Below, in pieces: positions 46,080 to 56,400 of a stretch of DNA of 64,000 nt (position 1 is the first letter of the stretch; every line of letters begins with the position of its first letter). The notes beneath the pieces were generated by a model that did not search any database, was not told the DNA's origin, and saw nothing but the letters and a program-made list of their open reading frames with translations. The position numbers were made by a program, and so were the translations under genes. The stretch comes from Hyparrhenia diplandra (Eukaryota; Streptophyta; Magnoliopsida; Poales; Poaceae): contig JADLZK010012623.1 in assembly GCA_015847255.1 (NCBI GenBank), positions 186,001 through 250,000 on the forward strand, read 5' to 3'.

Positions 46080-46335
46080 ATGCTTCACGCACCAAACTTG
46101 GAACACTCTTCTTGGACATCATCTCTAATATCAAAATCAGGATCTGTTTGGAAAAAAAAGAAAAAACGTCATCAGCCGGGTAATGCGGATGTGTGATCGC
46201 ATCACGCCCACGACTTGCCTAAATTACATGAACAAACACGTGTGCAAAAGATGAGTACCTCCCATTTGGGTCAAACATGATCACATTCGGAGTGGTAACA
46301 GGGAAGCACGTTGTCCCGGGGCGATCCAACAGCTG
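46080..46335 (-). pseudogene. Exon remnants of an RBM39/CC1-like splicing factor
   Basis: On the minus strand, after a long T-rich tract and CCAAACAG acceptor at about 46148, the frame reads DPDFDIRDDVQEECSKFG (46147-46095) and, after a one-base break, VKHIF. This matches my memory of the C-terminal UHM/RRM of RBM39/CC1-like splicing factors, which bind tryptophan-containing ligands of U2AF-type partners in the spliceosome. The previous exon piece (about 46290-46335) ends MFDPNGR before a GGAG|GTACTC donor, matching the MFDP segment that precedes this domain in that family, but is frame-damaged. Upstream sequence is replaced by X1, and the rest of the domain is not found. It could be a captured gene fragment or a dying local copy. 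Confidence 0.6.
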
Positions 46336-46420
46336 CAACTGAAGGTGATAGAAGATAAGCAACTCCTTGAGCCCCAATATGCGAAAGTAGCCGCGTGAAC
46401 ACGCTAAGTGAGCGTGATGG

Positions 46421-47019
46421 TGTCGGATTCCGGCCAGATTGGGCCGGAATTGACACGTGTTCGTCGACCGCTGAAGCCGACGAGGGCGTGGGGGGCTGTA
46501 GCCTCTCGCCGGCGGCGGCGAGCGGCAGCGAGGAGGAGGAGGCCACGGCGTGGGAGGGGGCGGCCGCGGCCCGGCGCGCGCCCGGCGGCGGCGGCCTTGG
46601 TCGGGGCGGCGGTGGTGGAGGAGCAGGGGAGATAGATGGATACTTTTTTTATTGCTTGCTTATCCCCTAGAGATTACATGCCTCTTGCTTATATATATAG
46701 GCTAATGAGACTTGTAATCTAAGCAATCTCTATAAGGTTTCCTTATACAATCGGAATACCTTTTACAAGCAATATTTATTTATTTCCTAATAAGGGTCTT
46801 CCTTATAGATTGGAATATCCTTTTACATACAAAAAATTCCTAAGATAATCCTAACTTGAAGACGGCAGAGTCGGACTTGTACGGGAGAGAGGCGGCGGCG
46901 GCAGCAGGGGGCGCCGGCCCCTGCCCTCGCCGCGCAGCTGCCCCGCTCGCGGGGGGCACCCGGCCGTCGCGTCGGGCCCAATTAGCCCTTCCGGGCTGGC
47001 CCAATTTTGGGTCATGACA
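46421..47019 (-). repeat. X1 3' LTR
   Basis: 599 bp, TG...CA. It contains GATTACAAGTCTCATTAGCC and AGGAAACCTTATAGAGATTG on the minus strand, matching the promoter-proximal part of the X2 LTR. The 107 bp at its left end repeat at 49056. Confidence 0.85.
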
Positions 47020-47029
47020 TTTCCCCACC

Positions 47030-47850
47030 GTTCGACGAGGCGGCGGCGCGTCCACGTGCCGCCCAACCCTCCAAGTGGTGGCGAAGGCACGCTTATCGGG
47101 AAGTGACCACTCTGGCCCGGTAGAAGACAAGCGGGCCGCACTTGTCGTTGTCATCGTTGCGGATGCTAGCGTCCTTGTCGGCGAAGGAGAAGTCAAGGTG
47201 GAGGTCGCCGAAGTAGATGCTAAACTTGAAGCTCGGCCCGGGGGTCGCACGAAGGGACGTTCCGCCCATGCACGGCGCATAGCCAGGGCGAGGGTGCCCG
47301 CGGATACTCGAGCATCCGGCGTGTCGGGGGAGGAGATGTAGGCGTAGGTCGTCGGCACCGTCACCTTAGCATGGAGCTGCCTGCAGCAGACGTGTCGGGC
47401 GGCGTGGGCGAGGAGGTGAAGTCGAGGAGGAGGCCGTGAGAGGAGGTCGGCCGGGCGTGCCGATGGCGGCCCTAGCCGCATCTCCTGTGTCCACGGTGCA
47501 CCGACCGTGACGTTGTCGATGCGAGAAGAAGACGTCGCCATTGTTGTCGAAGAGGATGACGGTGGCGCTTCTCGACCTTCGACGTTAGGGGTCACCCGGA
47601 GGAGGAGGACGCTTCTTTGGGAACGCCTGATCCTCCCGTGGGCGGTTGGGGAGGTGGAAGCCCACGGCGACGCCATGCCGTGGTGCGTTCTCTGGCCAGG
47701 AAGTCCTCGTAGAAGCTCGGCAGCGGGGATGTAGTAGCGGTGGAAGTACCTCCACAATGCCATAGTGGAGGCTCCACTCTAGCGCGGTTGCCCGCAGCTT
47801 CGATGGTGTTGGAGATGATCCCGAAAGCTCCGTGTTGGTCGTCGTGGCCA
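47030..47850 (-). pseudogene. X1 second ORF, unknown function
   Basis: Minus-strand segments in shifting frames read ATALEWSLHYGIV, LWRYFHRYYIPAAELLRGL, RHGVAVGFH, VILFDNNGDVFFSHRQR and, near the end, HLDFSFADKDASIRNDDNDK (about 47205-47150). The same succession occurs in X2. The family is unknown to me; it has no retroviral motif. It ends shortly before the purine tract. At least three frameshifts are evident by comparison with X2. Confidence 0.55.
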
Positions 47851-47858
47851 AGTGCGGC

Positions 47859-48500
47859 TCAGCGATCGATCATGTCGTTCGGCGTCAAGCCGTCGATGTC
47901 ATCCATTGCGGCCGCAAAAGACGCTGGCGGCCTGGTATCGCGGTCAACAGGCGGCCGCGATGTCAATGTAAATGTCGCCCGGGTCGGCGTGGTGGCTAAC
48001 ATGGCGTCGGCGTCGGGCGTCGGCGCTGGCTCGGCATCGGCAGGCTCGTCGTCGTTGTAGCGGCGGGCAAGGTCGATGGCCTCCTCCATTGAACGGGTCT
48101 CGAACCACTCGGCGTCATGCGAAGTCGTCCACGCAGCCTCAACAAAGAGGTCGACACGGTGGCGCCGACCCTCAAGTTCCATGCGTAGTGCATAGTTCTC
48201 GAAGGCGTCGATGTAGTTGTCGGCTTGCCTCCCTGGGAAGGCGGCGCGTACGCTGTGTAGTGTCGAGGTAGGCGGGGGTCCGGCGATGTCGCAGCGGCGG
48301 GTGAACTCGCCCCACTTGAGCGGGGACCTCCTCTTGGACAAATCGAGGAACCAGACTGCAGCAATACCGGTGAGGTGGAAGGCAAAGATACCGCACGTAG
48401 TAGTGGGTCGATGTCCAAGTTGAGCTCGAACAAGAGCTCCGCCGCGGATCCAGAGGTCGGGTCGTCGGTGCCGTCGTACTCCTAGACTCTGCGCACGCAT
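47859..48500 (-). pseudogene. X1 gag-like ORF
   Basis: The frame reads FHLTGIAAVWFLDLSKRRSP, LKWGEFTRRCDIAGPPP and DNYIDAFENYALRMELEGRR, then EWFETRSMEEAIDLARRYND. The W-x2-F-x3-...GPP block followed by a helical segment is the plant Gypsy retrotransposon gag pattern (PF03732-like). X2 has the equivalent LNDYVDAFEAYATRMDLESR. No zinc knuckle follows. The frame is open for 213 codons; upstream coding toward 49054 (MVSGDQTIPTTHGFRDEEF) is in another frame. Confidence 0.75.
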
Positions 48501-49159
48501 GACGAGGGAGGGGGCGTGATGCCGCGGGTGGCACCACGATCCTGGGCGCCCGCGGGTGGTGGCGCGGCGGCGCCGCCTGGTGGCTTCGGGGGGCGAGGCG
48601 CGCCGCGGGTGACGCCGCCTCGCCGGAGAGTCCCCGCCACGGGTCGCGGTGTCGGTGGAGAGGAGAGGGCAGCCGGTGCTGCGGTGTCGTCGAGGATGAC
48701 GTCGATGACGGCCGGTGCATCACGTGCAACGCCATCTTCCTCCTCGAGTTGGAGGATGGCGGGGTCGGAGCCGTCGACGAAGCCGCGGTAGGGAGGGGGC
48801 GGCGGCGGGGCGGCGCAGGGGGCCGGCCGTGCCCGGCGGCGGCGGCGGCGGGCCGTCCTCCCGGTGTAGTCGTCGTGCGTGCGGGGGTCCTCGAGGTGAT
48901 GCAGACGTACACCATGCGGCGTGACGAGTCTCCATCTCGTCGAAGCGCCGGCTGATCTTGGCGCGGTTGTCGTCGAGGGCGCCTTCAACGCTGCGGTGAA
49001 CTCCTCATCTCGGAAGCCATGGGTGGTGGGGATGGTCTGGTCTCCGGATACCATTTGTCGATTCAGCTAGATTGGGCCGGAATTGACACGTGTTCGTCGA
49101 CCGCTGAAGCCGACGGGCGTGGGGCTGCAGCCTCTCGCCGGCGGCGACGAGCAGCAAAG

Positions 49160-50150
49160 ACGGCGCGGAACCATACCCCATCATGTGGGTTATGCTAGTT
49201 ATTGACTCAAACTCTTCCCCCATGCGAGATAATTCCCTCGAAAGGACTTAAGTGCTATGATTGGGTCTTTTCTTATCACATTCAGAAATAAATCCGAATA
49301 TTCTATAATATACATGCTTAATCGGACGTTGGTAAAAATAAACATGCATGTAACTTAGTACAATTCTTATCATAATGCGTGAAGAAATTCTTTTGATAAA
49401 GAGTACATAAAAAGGTAATTCTTAAACTGAGTTGTTCTAAAACCTTGATTAAGATATCTAAGCCTTGATTAAGCTTATCTATTCTCCCCTCAAAATATGG
49501 TCTATGCCATAATTTGAAGAGTCATTCTGAACTTTCTTATGCTTTCAACTTACATTCATCGACGCGAGGAGTCGTTCTTATTCTTATCACTTACAAAAAA
49601 TACATACTCATAAATTGATAGCAAATAAAGTTTGTCTTATGGATGGCAAGATCAACACATTTATTACAAACTGTGGTCTTACATTTGCCACTAAAGAAAA
49701 ATAGCAATCTTATCCATCATGTCTAATTTGGAAAACACTTAATAAGTTTCTTTGCAAATGGGAACATAGAATACATCATGTCGCCTGAGTACAAAACAAT
49801 CTGATAATTCTATTAAAAATTCTTTGAGGGTTTCAACCTTAGCTTGTACTCCACTTGCAATCTTAATTCTTCCCGGTCCTTAAATAGTAGACAGGAAATA
49901 TCGGCAATAAGACATATGATGCCCACTTTACTTTGCAGAACTTGCACCGAGGTTTTTTTTTTCTTGGTGAGGAAACTTAGCATAAATAACTTAACATAAA
50001 ATTGCATGCTTTAAAACAACGTTGGTCAGAATTAAAAGCATACAATTCCTTCTACATTAATTTTACATCACCGTTGAGCGTAAATAAAATTAATGTATAA
50101 ATTCTCATAGCAAAGACATTCATAATATTGATATAATCAATGTTGGTCAG
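49160..50150 (-). other. Degenerate retroelement-like sequence, no intact gene
   Basis: AT-rich. A minus-strand run near 49800-49700 can be read, across many stops, as a Copia-like pre-integrase region (a phrase like RRHDVFYVPICK), but the match is weak. Next to X1, MGEEFESITSITHMMGYGSA on the minus strand (49223-49165) could be a coding remnant interrupted by X1; not recognised. Confidence 0.3.
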
Positions 50151-50700
50151 AAAAATAACAATATTATAAATTTATTGAAACTCATAATTGCTCTTAAAAT
50201 TAAACTCTCCCATTGGTTCAAATTTAATTAAAAGAGACAACTAAATATAACTTAGCGTGGAAAATTCTTAATCGCTTTTTCAAACTTTGTCACTTTGACA
50301 CAAAAACCGACCAGAGATTCAAAAACTTTAAACCGAAATGTTAAACAAATATCTCTCTACTCCTCTATTCAAATTTTCCCGTTGGTTCCAATTTAAATAG
50401 AGAACAAAACTTACTTCTAAAAGATTCTTAGCAGCGAAAAGCTAATAAATAATCTTATAATAATTCTAAAAATTATCTTATTGTGCTTATTTACTCTCTG
50501 AAAAAATTTAATCCCGTTAGTTCATAAATTTAACAGAAAGTAAAAAACTCAAAACTTAACTTACTATTTAAACATACTTCGAAAAACTTTCTTAGTAGCT
50601 GAGACTTATGTACTAAAATTCTTTGACCAGAAGCATTTCAAAATACTGATTTTCTCTCTAATGAAATTATCCCATTGGTTCAAATTTGAATAGAGATGAA
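50150..50700. repeat. Degenerate tandem array, period about 130-180 bp
   Basis: A core like CCCATTGGTTCAAATTTAAT followed by a purine-rich AGAGA stretch recurs near 50208, 50387, 50514 and 50669. Each is followed at similar distance by an ATTCTTAGCAGC-like phrase. Units are diverged and AT-rich. Confidence 0.6.
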
Positions 50701-51895
50701 AATGCACTTAAAATATCAAATAGCACCTCCCGGAAAAAAGAGAATCCAATTTAAAGCAAGAACTAAACATCCTTCTCTATTCGCCCCGACTTATCTCCTC
50801 CAGCCCGAGGCATTTGCCGCACGCCAGCGCCTGCCATGCGACATTGCAAGGCAAAATGGCCCAGGCCCGCAGCGCCTCCCTTTTTTGATTTCTGAAAAAA
50901 AAATGGAAAAACCATTTCAATTCTTAATGGGCCGGGGCGAACGATTCGGTCCGAAACCAAATGCGGCCCAAGCCTGTCAACTGGCGCCGCACGCCCCCGC
51001 CCGCCTGGGCCAAAATACCACAGGCCCATGTAACAGCAAGGGGCGATCTGAGCCACTGATTCGGACTAGGGTTATATCCGACAGCCGAGCAAAGATCTCG
51101 CAGGAACAAAACCCCTTTGGGCCGCTAGCAGCCAAACCCTAGCTCATTTCTTTCTTTTCTCTTTCTGATGAGTCCCTAGCCGCTGCTCCTAGCAGCTAGC
51201 AACACGGCAACAAGGGCCCCCCGCCGCGCAGACTGCTCGTCCGGCTGCCACGACGGCCGGGGCCGTGAGGCGCCGTCGTCCGGCTGCGACGCTTGTGAAA
51301 CGTCGCCCCACCGGCCGCTCCCCGAGAAACCCTAGGACCATTTCTCATTCTTCCTTTCGAGCACATAGCGGCGCGGGCGGCGGCTCACATGGCGACACCG
51401 GCGAAAGCCCACGGGCGCCCCTAACCGTCCCCCCGCCCACCTTGCTCCTCTTATCTCCCTTCTCTCTCTTGAACACACACACAAATTTCTTTTGCCATGG
51501 CGGTCGAGAGGGAAGAACGGGCGCCGCCGTCGTGCTTTCGTCGGCGTGTGCGCTCGCTGTCATTGAGCGTCGCCGCCGAGGCTGGCGACGACGGTGCCAC
51601 GATGGTCCGCGCAACGGCGGTAGGTAAGCCGGGTAAGCAAGTTGATCACGGCTCCACGGTCTCGTACTTTTGGTTAGGGTTTACGAGTTTGGGTGATTTT
51701 CTATTCTTCCCGATCTGAATTGAATCGAGAAAAGTTCACCTCCTTCTAATTGCCGACAACTCGAAGTTCTTGATCGAATCGCCGATACGCCCAAAACCCT
51801 AGGGTTAGGGTTTGTACTAATCCGATTCGATTTTGGTGATCCGAGAGATTACCCGATATAGATCTACACCATAGAACCAGAGCTCGTGACACCAT
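50701..51895 (-). other. Probable internal leader region of the LTR element at 51896
   Basis: GC-rich, with CCAAACCCTAG/AACCCTAGGGTTAGGGTTTG phrases. The right end, GAGCTCGTGACACCA (51880-51894), is the complement of TGGTGTCACGAGCTC, a primer-binding-site-like sequence next to the LTR. I see no gag frame. Confidence 0.45.
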
Positions 51896-52375
51896 TGTGA
51901 AAAAAATAGGGATCAACTAGGTGTAGATCAGTGGTTCTAAAACGTTCTTAACTTGATGAACACTTAGGTAATAACATGAACAACAGTCCCTATTACAAGA
52001 TCTAGAAGAATAGGGAATTAGAGAGGGGTAGATGGTGCACAGACCATTGCTATTGGTTGCATCCGCCATGGAGTCCCGGCGTGATTCTGCACGCCGGCAG
52101 CGACGGTTGACGGAGTGCGGACGTCGAGGTAGTGATGGCGGCAGAGGACTTCCCGTCACTTGCTGCGACCCTCTAAAGATCGGATTAGGGTAGGAATGTT
52201 GGTGGGGAGTGTGGCGGCAGTGAATCCCTTGACCTGCGCCTTGGCCCCACCTTCCTTTTATATCGCGGTGTGTGGGGGCCCTCCAACCCCCCGATGGGTT
52301 GGGCTCCCCGATCAGAGAGCGGATCAAGTTCTGTTGTGGGCTGGGCCCAACAGCGAGAGGAGATCAATTCTAACA
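51896..52375 (-). repeat. LTR (480 bp), minus orientation
   Basis: Plus-strand ends are TGTGAAAAAAATAGG and ATCAATTCTAACA (TG...CA). On the minus strand a TATA box GATATAAAAGG (about 52256-52266) is followed by a leader, and the primer-binding-site-like TGGTGTCACGAGC lies at the inner end. The partner LTR was not found to the left, so the element is truncated or rearranged. Confidence 0.7.
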
Positions 52376-52477
52376 AAGAACGACCTTGCTGCTGCTCTTC
52401 CTGCCGTGGCCCGTGGCGGCAGCGACCTGCTCCATCCGCTGGAAGTACTCGACCTCCTGGAGCACCAGCGAGCCCAT
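52376..52477 (-). CDS. First coding exon of an unidentified gene, truncated by the LTR
   Basis: A minus-strand ATG at 52477 begins 34 uninterrupted codons, MGSLVLQEVEYFQRMEQVAA and on to SSSKVVL, cut exactly at the LTR terminus at 52375. An upstream ATG at 52514 in another frame gives a Gly/Arg-rich peptide and is less likely. The amphipathic EVEYFQRMEQV segment looks like genuine protein. Upstream, ATTATAAGC near 52571 may be a TATA box. No continuation is found left of the LTR, so the gene is broken. Family not recognised. Confidence 0.4.
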
Positions 52478-52579
52478 CGTGCCCCCGCGCGCCGACCTCC
52501 ACCGGCGCCGCCATGCCGGCCGAGGCAGCAGCAGCAGCGGTGCTCGTCGGCAGGCACAGTACAGTGCTGCTTATAATGG

Positions 52580-52950
52580 ATCGCTGGGACTGACTGGGAT
52601 TCAATTCAATATATGCGGCGCGATGAGGACAGGGAAGGTCTGGTGGCCACAAAGCAAAGATGGAGGTGGAAGACGAGAGCTCGTCCCTTTTGGGCCCGCG
52701 CGCATGGAGTGCAGAGCTACTAGTAGCTACGCGACGAGGGGAGGCATCCGCATGCTGTCCAAATGAATGCAGGTGGTTGGGCCCTTCCGTCCGTGGATGC
52801 ATTCGTTCAAGACAGGCAAACCATGGTCCCATGGAGAGTGGCGTTCGTGTTGTGATGATCGTCCTGAGATTGAGAGTGGCGTATTTCTTCAAAAAAAGAT
52901 TGAGAGTGGCGTAGGCACATGCTTCTCGTTCCATGCATGTGTGCCCAACT
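52580..52950. other. Intergenic, nothing recognised
   Basis: Mixed composition. AGATTGAGAGTGGCGTA occurs twice (about 52868 and 52898). No supported gene. Confidence 0.4.
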
Positions 52951-52955
52951 AGTAC

Positions 52956-53239
52956 AAGAAGCATACACATCATTTTTTTTTGTGTGTGCAAAGAAAGAAG
53001 CGTACGCATCAATTTTTTTGTTTGTGAAAAGAAAGAAGCGTACACATCATTTTTTATTGTGAAAAGAAAGAAGCGTACACATCATTTTTTTTGTTTGTGA
53101 AAAGAAAGAAGCGTACACATCATTTTTTTCTGTTTGTGAAAAGAAAGAAGCGTACACATCATTTTTTTCTGTTTGTGAAAAGAAAGAAGCGTACACATCA
53201 TTTTATTCTGTTTGTGAAAAGAAAGAAGCGTACACATCT
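52956..53239. repeat. Minisatellite, about eight 35-39 bp units
   Basis: The unit AGAAGCGTACACATCATTTT plus a T-rich spacer and TGTTTGTGAAAAGAA repeats head to tail. Unit length varies through the T run, and the first two units are diverged. The 62-codon open frame through it is an artefact of the repeat. Confidence 0.93.
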
Positions 53240-53556
53240 GAATGCGCTGCACCACCCAATTCTACGGGCCTCCAAGTGATCACAATAAAACATGCACACA
53301 ATGACACACGACTATTAATATAGATACAGCATATATTCACCCATTTATTTCATTAGACATACACGCCGTACACGACCATAAACGGGTCACCACACACACC
53401 CGGCCGGCCCGTGAACACAACCGAAAAACAAGCTGTAGTAAACTACATAAGCACTCAATGTCGTAACATCATTGATACCACTAGCACACATACTTCACCC
53501 ACTTTCAAACTATAACTGCATATGCATTGCCTTACCTAAACCGTAGACTTGTGTAG

Positions 53557-53669
<113 letters not shown>

Positions 53670-53713
53670 CGCTCCATCATATATAGCGTCCACACGTACA
53701 AGCAGTGATATGA

Positions 53714-55503
53714 CTAAACAGTCACATAGAGATGCACTGGCAGACGAGGCTGAGCTTGTAACAAGAGTGGCTCAGCTGGTGCCAGACTTGTAATGGATTC
53801 CTTGAGCTCGATGGTACCAACGCCAGGAGGCTTGGTCCATGTGAACCCTTGCAGAAGCCTTGCGAAGAGCATCATCGAACGGAGCTGCCAAGTGACACCC
53901 CTGGGCATCCCCTCCTACCTGCGCTGAACGAGATGAACCTAAGCTCGGCTGCGGAGAAGCACATTCCGCCCGACCGCTGCTCGTTGGTCGGATGTCGCTC
54001 GGGACGGAACTGGAGAGGAGCATCCCGGACATCGGGGTTCGGCCAATGCCCAGCCCGGCTCGAAGGACATGGCTGCCCTTGGGAATGAGGTAGCCGGAGA
54101 TGACGGCATCTTCCATGGCGACGTGGGGTTGGTTGAAAGCGTGGTAGGGGTGCAACGGAAGGCCTCCCGTATGCACGCTTTCAGATAGTTGAGGTGAGGG
54201 ATGTCGATTCTTGGATGAGCCTGTCCTTGCCAACCACGGTGTTCAGCTCATCCATTGCTTTGTGCATGACCTCCGGTTGGTTCATCATCTCTGCGAGTGC
54301 CCAATGAACCGCGTTTGATGGGTTGTCGACAGTTGCATACATTATCTCCTGAACATGAAACAATTATCTACACATAGTGAATAACAAGTTTCTACCTCCA
54401 TGCATGAATGGCTATATAAGGGAAAAGTTAATAATATTTTGAATGATTCTAAATAACTATTGGGAGTGCAACATGGTAATATTAAATATCTTACCGCTGT
54501 CGTGCTTGGATTTCTTCAAATGACAGAAAAGGTCGCCCTTGTGAATCCTCAAGGGAAACAAGGACGTCAAGAAAATCTCGGCCTCTCTCTTGTCACCGCA
54601 TTTGCGGAGATCATCCCACTCATGGATCCTCTCTTGTATGATGGGATCATGCAAACCTGTTTATAGTCTTCATTACGCTCTTGGCAACCTTCTTTTTGGC
54701 CCTCAAGGTCGAGGCCGGCCAATCATCCACGCCCACGCAGCGGGGGACGTAATCCGAAACAGAGAAGTTGTGGCGTGGTGACCCGCGTGAAGAGCGCGTT
54801 CAAGTGCGCCACCTCCTCGGGACCCGGGGCCAGATCGGGCAAAGAACCGAGAAGTGTCGCTTGCCGAACACGAGCCTCCGTATCATGTTGCCACGAAAAT
54901 CTTTGGGCTACATGACGCACATCAACGATCTTTGTTAGCTGATGTGTTGCATCGGTTGTACACCAACCCGACGAGGTGGGTGGCCTCCTCGGCTCGCCCG
55001 TCGGCTGCATCCGCTTCTCCATTGGCGTGGGACGGGATCTCGGGACGAGATCACCCGCCTCATCTTCTTCCACCGCTCGCCATGCGGCGACAGGGCTGAG
55101 CCCTTGTACCCGAAGGTGAACAATTGGTGTTGGGTGTTAGGGCGAGACGCGAAGACGGCATCGTTCTTTCTCGAGAACCTCACGGGCTATCTCGGGGCAG
55201 GAAATTGCTACAACATGGACGGCTCGAAGCGGAGGCATAGGATGTTAGTGTTCATGTCCTTGAGAAGGCCATGGATCCAACGAAACACCGGCTTTTTTTG
55301 ACACCCACGATTGCATGCCGCCGATGATCGGCAACCCGGCCCGCCCCTGGCGGCAGTGGGTGCTGTTGTGTTTTTTCTGGCGGCGGCGTTGTTGCATTGG
55401 TTCGATAGAGAACTAATATAGCAACAAGGCCAAGAAAGGTGCAAAGTAGTGTAGACAAGAGAGCCATGAAGACGCCATGTGCATGGCTAGGTGCTAGTGT
55501 CAT
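53714..55503 (-). pseudogene. CYP79-like cytochrome P450 pseudogene
   Basis: Intact CYP79 enzymes are ER-anchored P450s that convert amino acids to aldoximes, the entry step to cyanogenic glucosides and related defence compounds. Minus-strand order: membrane anchor (LLSTLLCTFLGLVAILVLY, about 55467-55400), a proline-rich hinge, KPVFRWIHGLLKDMNTNIL, NDAVFASRPNT, FTFGYKGSALSPHGERWKKM, then FLSFEEIQARQ before an intron (donor about 54494, acceptor about 54349). Exon 2 starts EIMYATVDNPSNAVHWALAE (CYP79-type I-helix), then the K-helix KACIREAFR with ExxR, PKGSHV, and the heme loop FSAGRRGCPG (about 53935-53905). The C-terminus is LFARLLQGFTWTKPPGV...LPVHLYVTV. At least six frame breaks separate these segments, including one just after the heme loop. 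Substrate cannot be told. Confidence 0.9.
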
Positions 55504-55790
55504 GCTCGATGACGGCGTTCGAGCTCATCATCATATATATTTGTGTTAGGAAGTGCATGGGTCTTCGTGTTCAGCTCGACCGAGGTATTTGGGCAAGGTT
55601 TGTGTCGATGAATGTGCATGGGAGCATGTTATATAGGACTCCTTTGATGGAGACCCTCTCATGGGTTCTCGCCTACCTTAAACTTGCCTCTCATCATTTT
55701 GATTGGTCTGATTTGAAACTCTCTAGAAGAAATGGTAATTTCATATGGGCTGTTGGTGAGAAACGTGGGACTTGATGACGAACCTCAACC
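55504..55790 (-). promoter_or_regulatory. Upstream region of the CYP79-like pseudogene
   Basis: CCTATATAAC on the minus strand (about 55631-55640) is a plausible TATA box about 130 bp upstream of the start codon region. X2 begins 288 bp upstream of the ATG. Confidence 0.5.
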
Positions 55791-56364
55791 TGTCACGTGA
55801 CAGGATTGGCCCAGCCTGAGGGACGAGCTAGAGCGGCCCAACCCGGCGACGGACAGCCCGGGGTGGTCAAAGGGCGTCGCCACCGCCGCCACGTCATCAT
55901 CGTCTCTGCCCATACTTCATCATCAAGTTTGAGTTAAATTAGGAGTTTTTGTGTGCAAGGGATATTCCAACTCTATAAGGAAATCTCTTATTAGGAACTA
56001 AATATGATTGCTTCTAAAAGATATTCCAACTCTATAAGGAAACCTTTAGAGAGATTGCTTGGATTACAAGTCCCATAGGAGGGCCATATAAATAGGGCGT
56101 ATGTAATCGTTTTGGGGGACAAGAAATAAAGAATAATTCGAGGTCTCTTGCCTCCTTGCCCCCAACCACCACCGCCTCGCGCCGCCCGCACCCGCCGCCG
56201 CCAGGCGCGCCGCTGGGTGGCCATCGCCGCCGCCATCTCTCCTCCCCCTTCCTCTCTTCCCCAAGTAGCCCCAGCTCCACCGCCGTCGCCTCCACCCCCT
56301 ACTCCATTTGTCGAGCTCGCCGGCGATCATGTCACAATCGCCGGAATCCTTCCGGTTTGTGACG
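55791..56364 (+). repeat. X2 5' LTR
   Basis: It shares with the 3' LTR the blocks CATACTTCATCATCAAGTTTGA, TTCCAACTCTATAAGGAAAC and GATTGCTTGGATTACAAGTC. GCCATATAAATAGGGCG near 56083 is a TATA box; AAGAAATAAAGAATAATTC near 56123 may act as polyadenylation signal in the downstream copy. Confidence 0.93.
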
Positions 56365-56400
56365 GTGGTATCCGGAGAGCGGGGCGATTCCCCACCACCG

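Larger units (their letters stand above)
46421..49155 (-). mobile_element. X1: non-autonomous LTR element of the X type, right LTR truncated
   Basis: The left LTR (46421-47019) is complete: TGTCGGATTCC to GGGTCATGACA, followed by TTTCCCCACC (purine tract on the minus strand). The right LTR begins at 49056 (TGTCGATTCAGC) beside GTCTCCGGATACCAT, the complement of an ATGGTATCCGGAGAC primer-binding site, but loses homology at about 49155. The element therefore reads on the minus strand and has lost most of its 5' LTR, and no target duplication can be shown. Internal coding is a gag-like ORF then a second ORF; no pol. Confidence 0.82.

Noticed and set aside
46395..46670. Gly/Ala-rich plus-strand frames
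   Set aside because: Antisense of the X1 LTR; composition artefact.
51265..51720. Plus-strand GC-rich frames starting near an ATG at 51497
   Set aside because: They overlap the probable leader of a minus-strand LTR element; no domain and no splice or homology support.
51896..52375. Complete element with two LTRs ending here
   Set aside because: A second copy of this LTR could not be found to the left, so only the LTR is reported.
53091..53279. Repeating KRKKRTHHF peptide frame
   Set aside because: Produced by the 35-39 bp minisatellite; no gene context.
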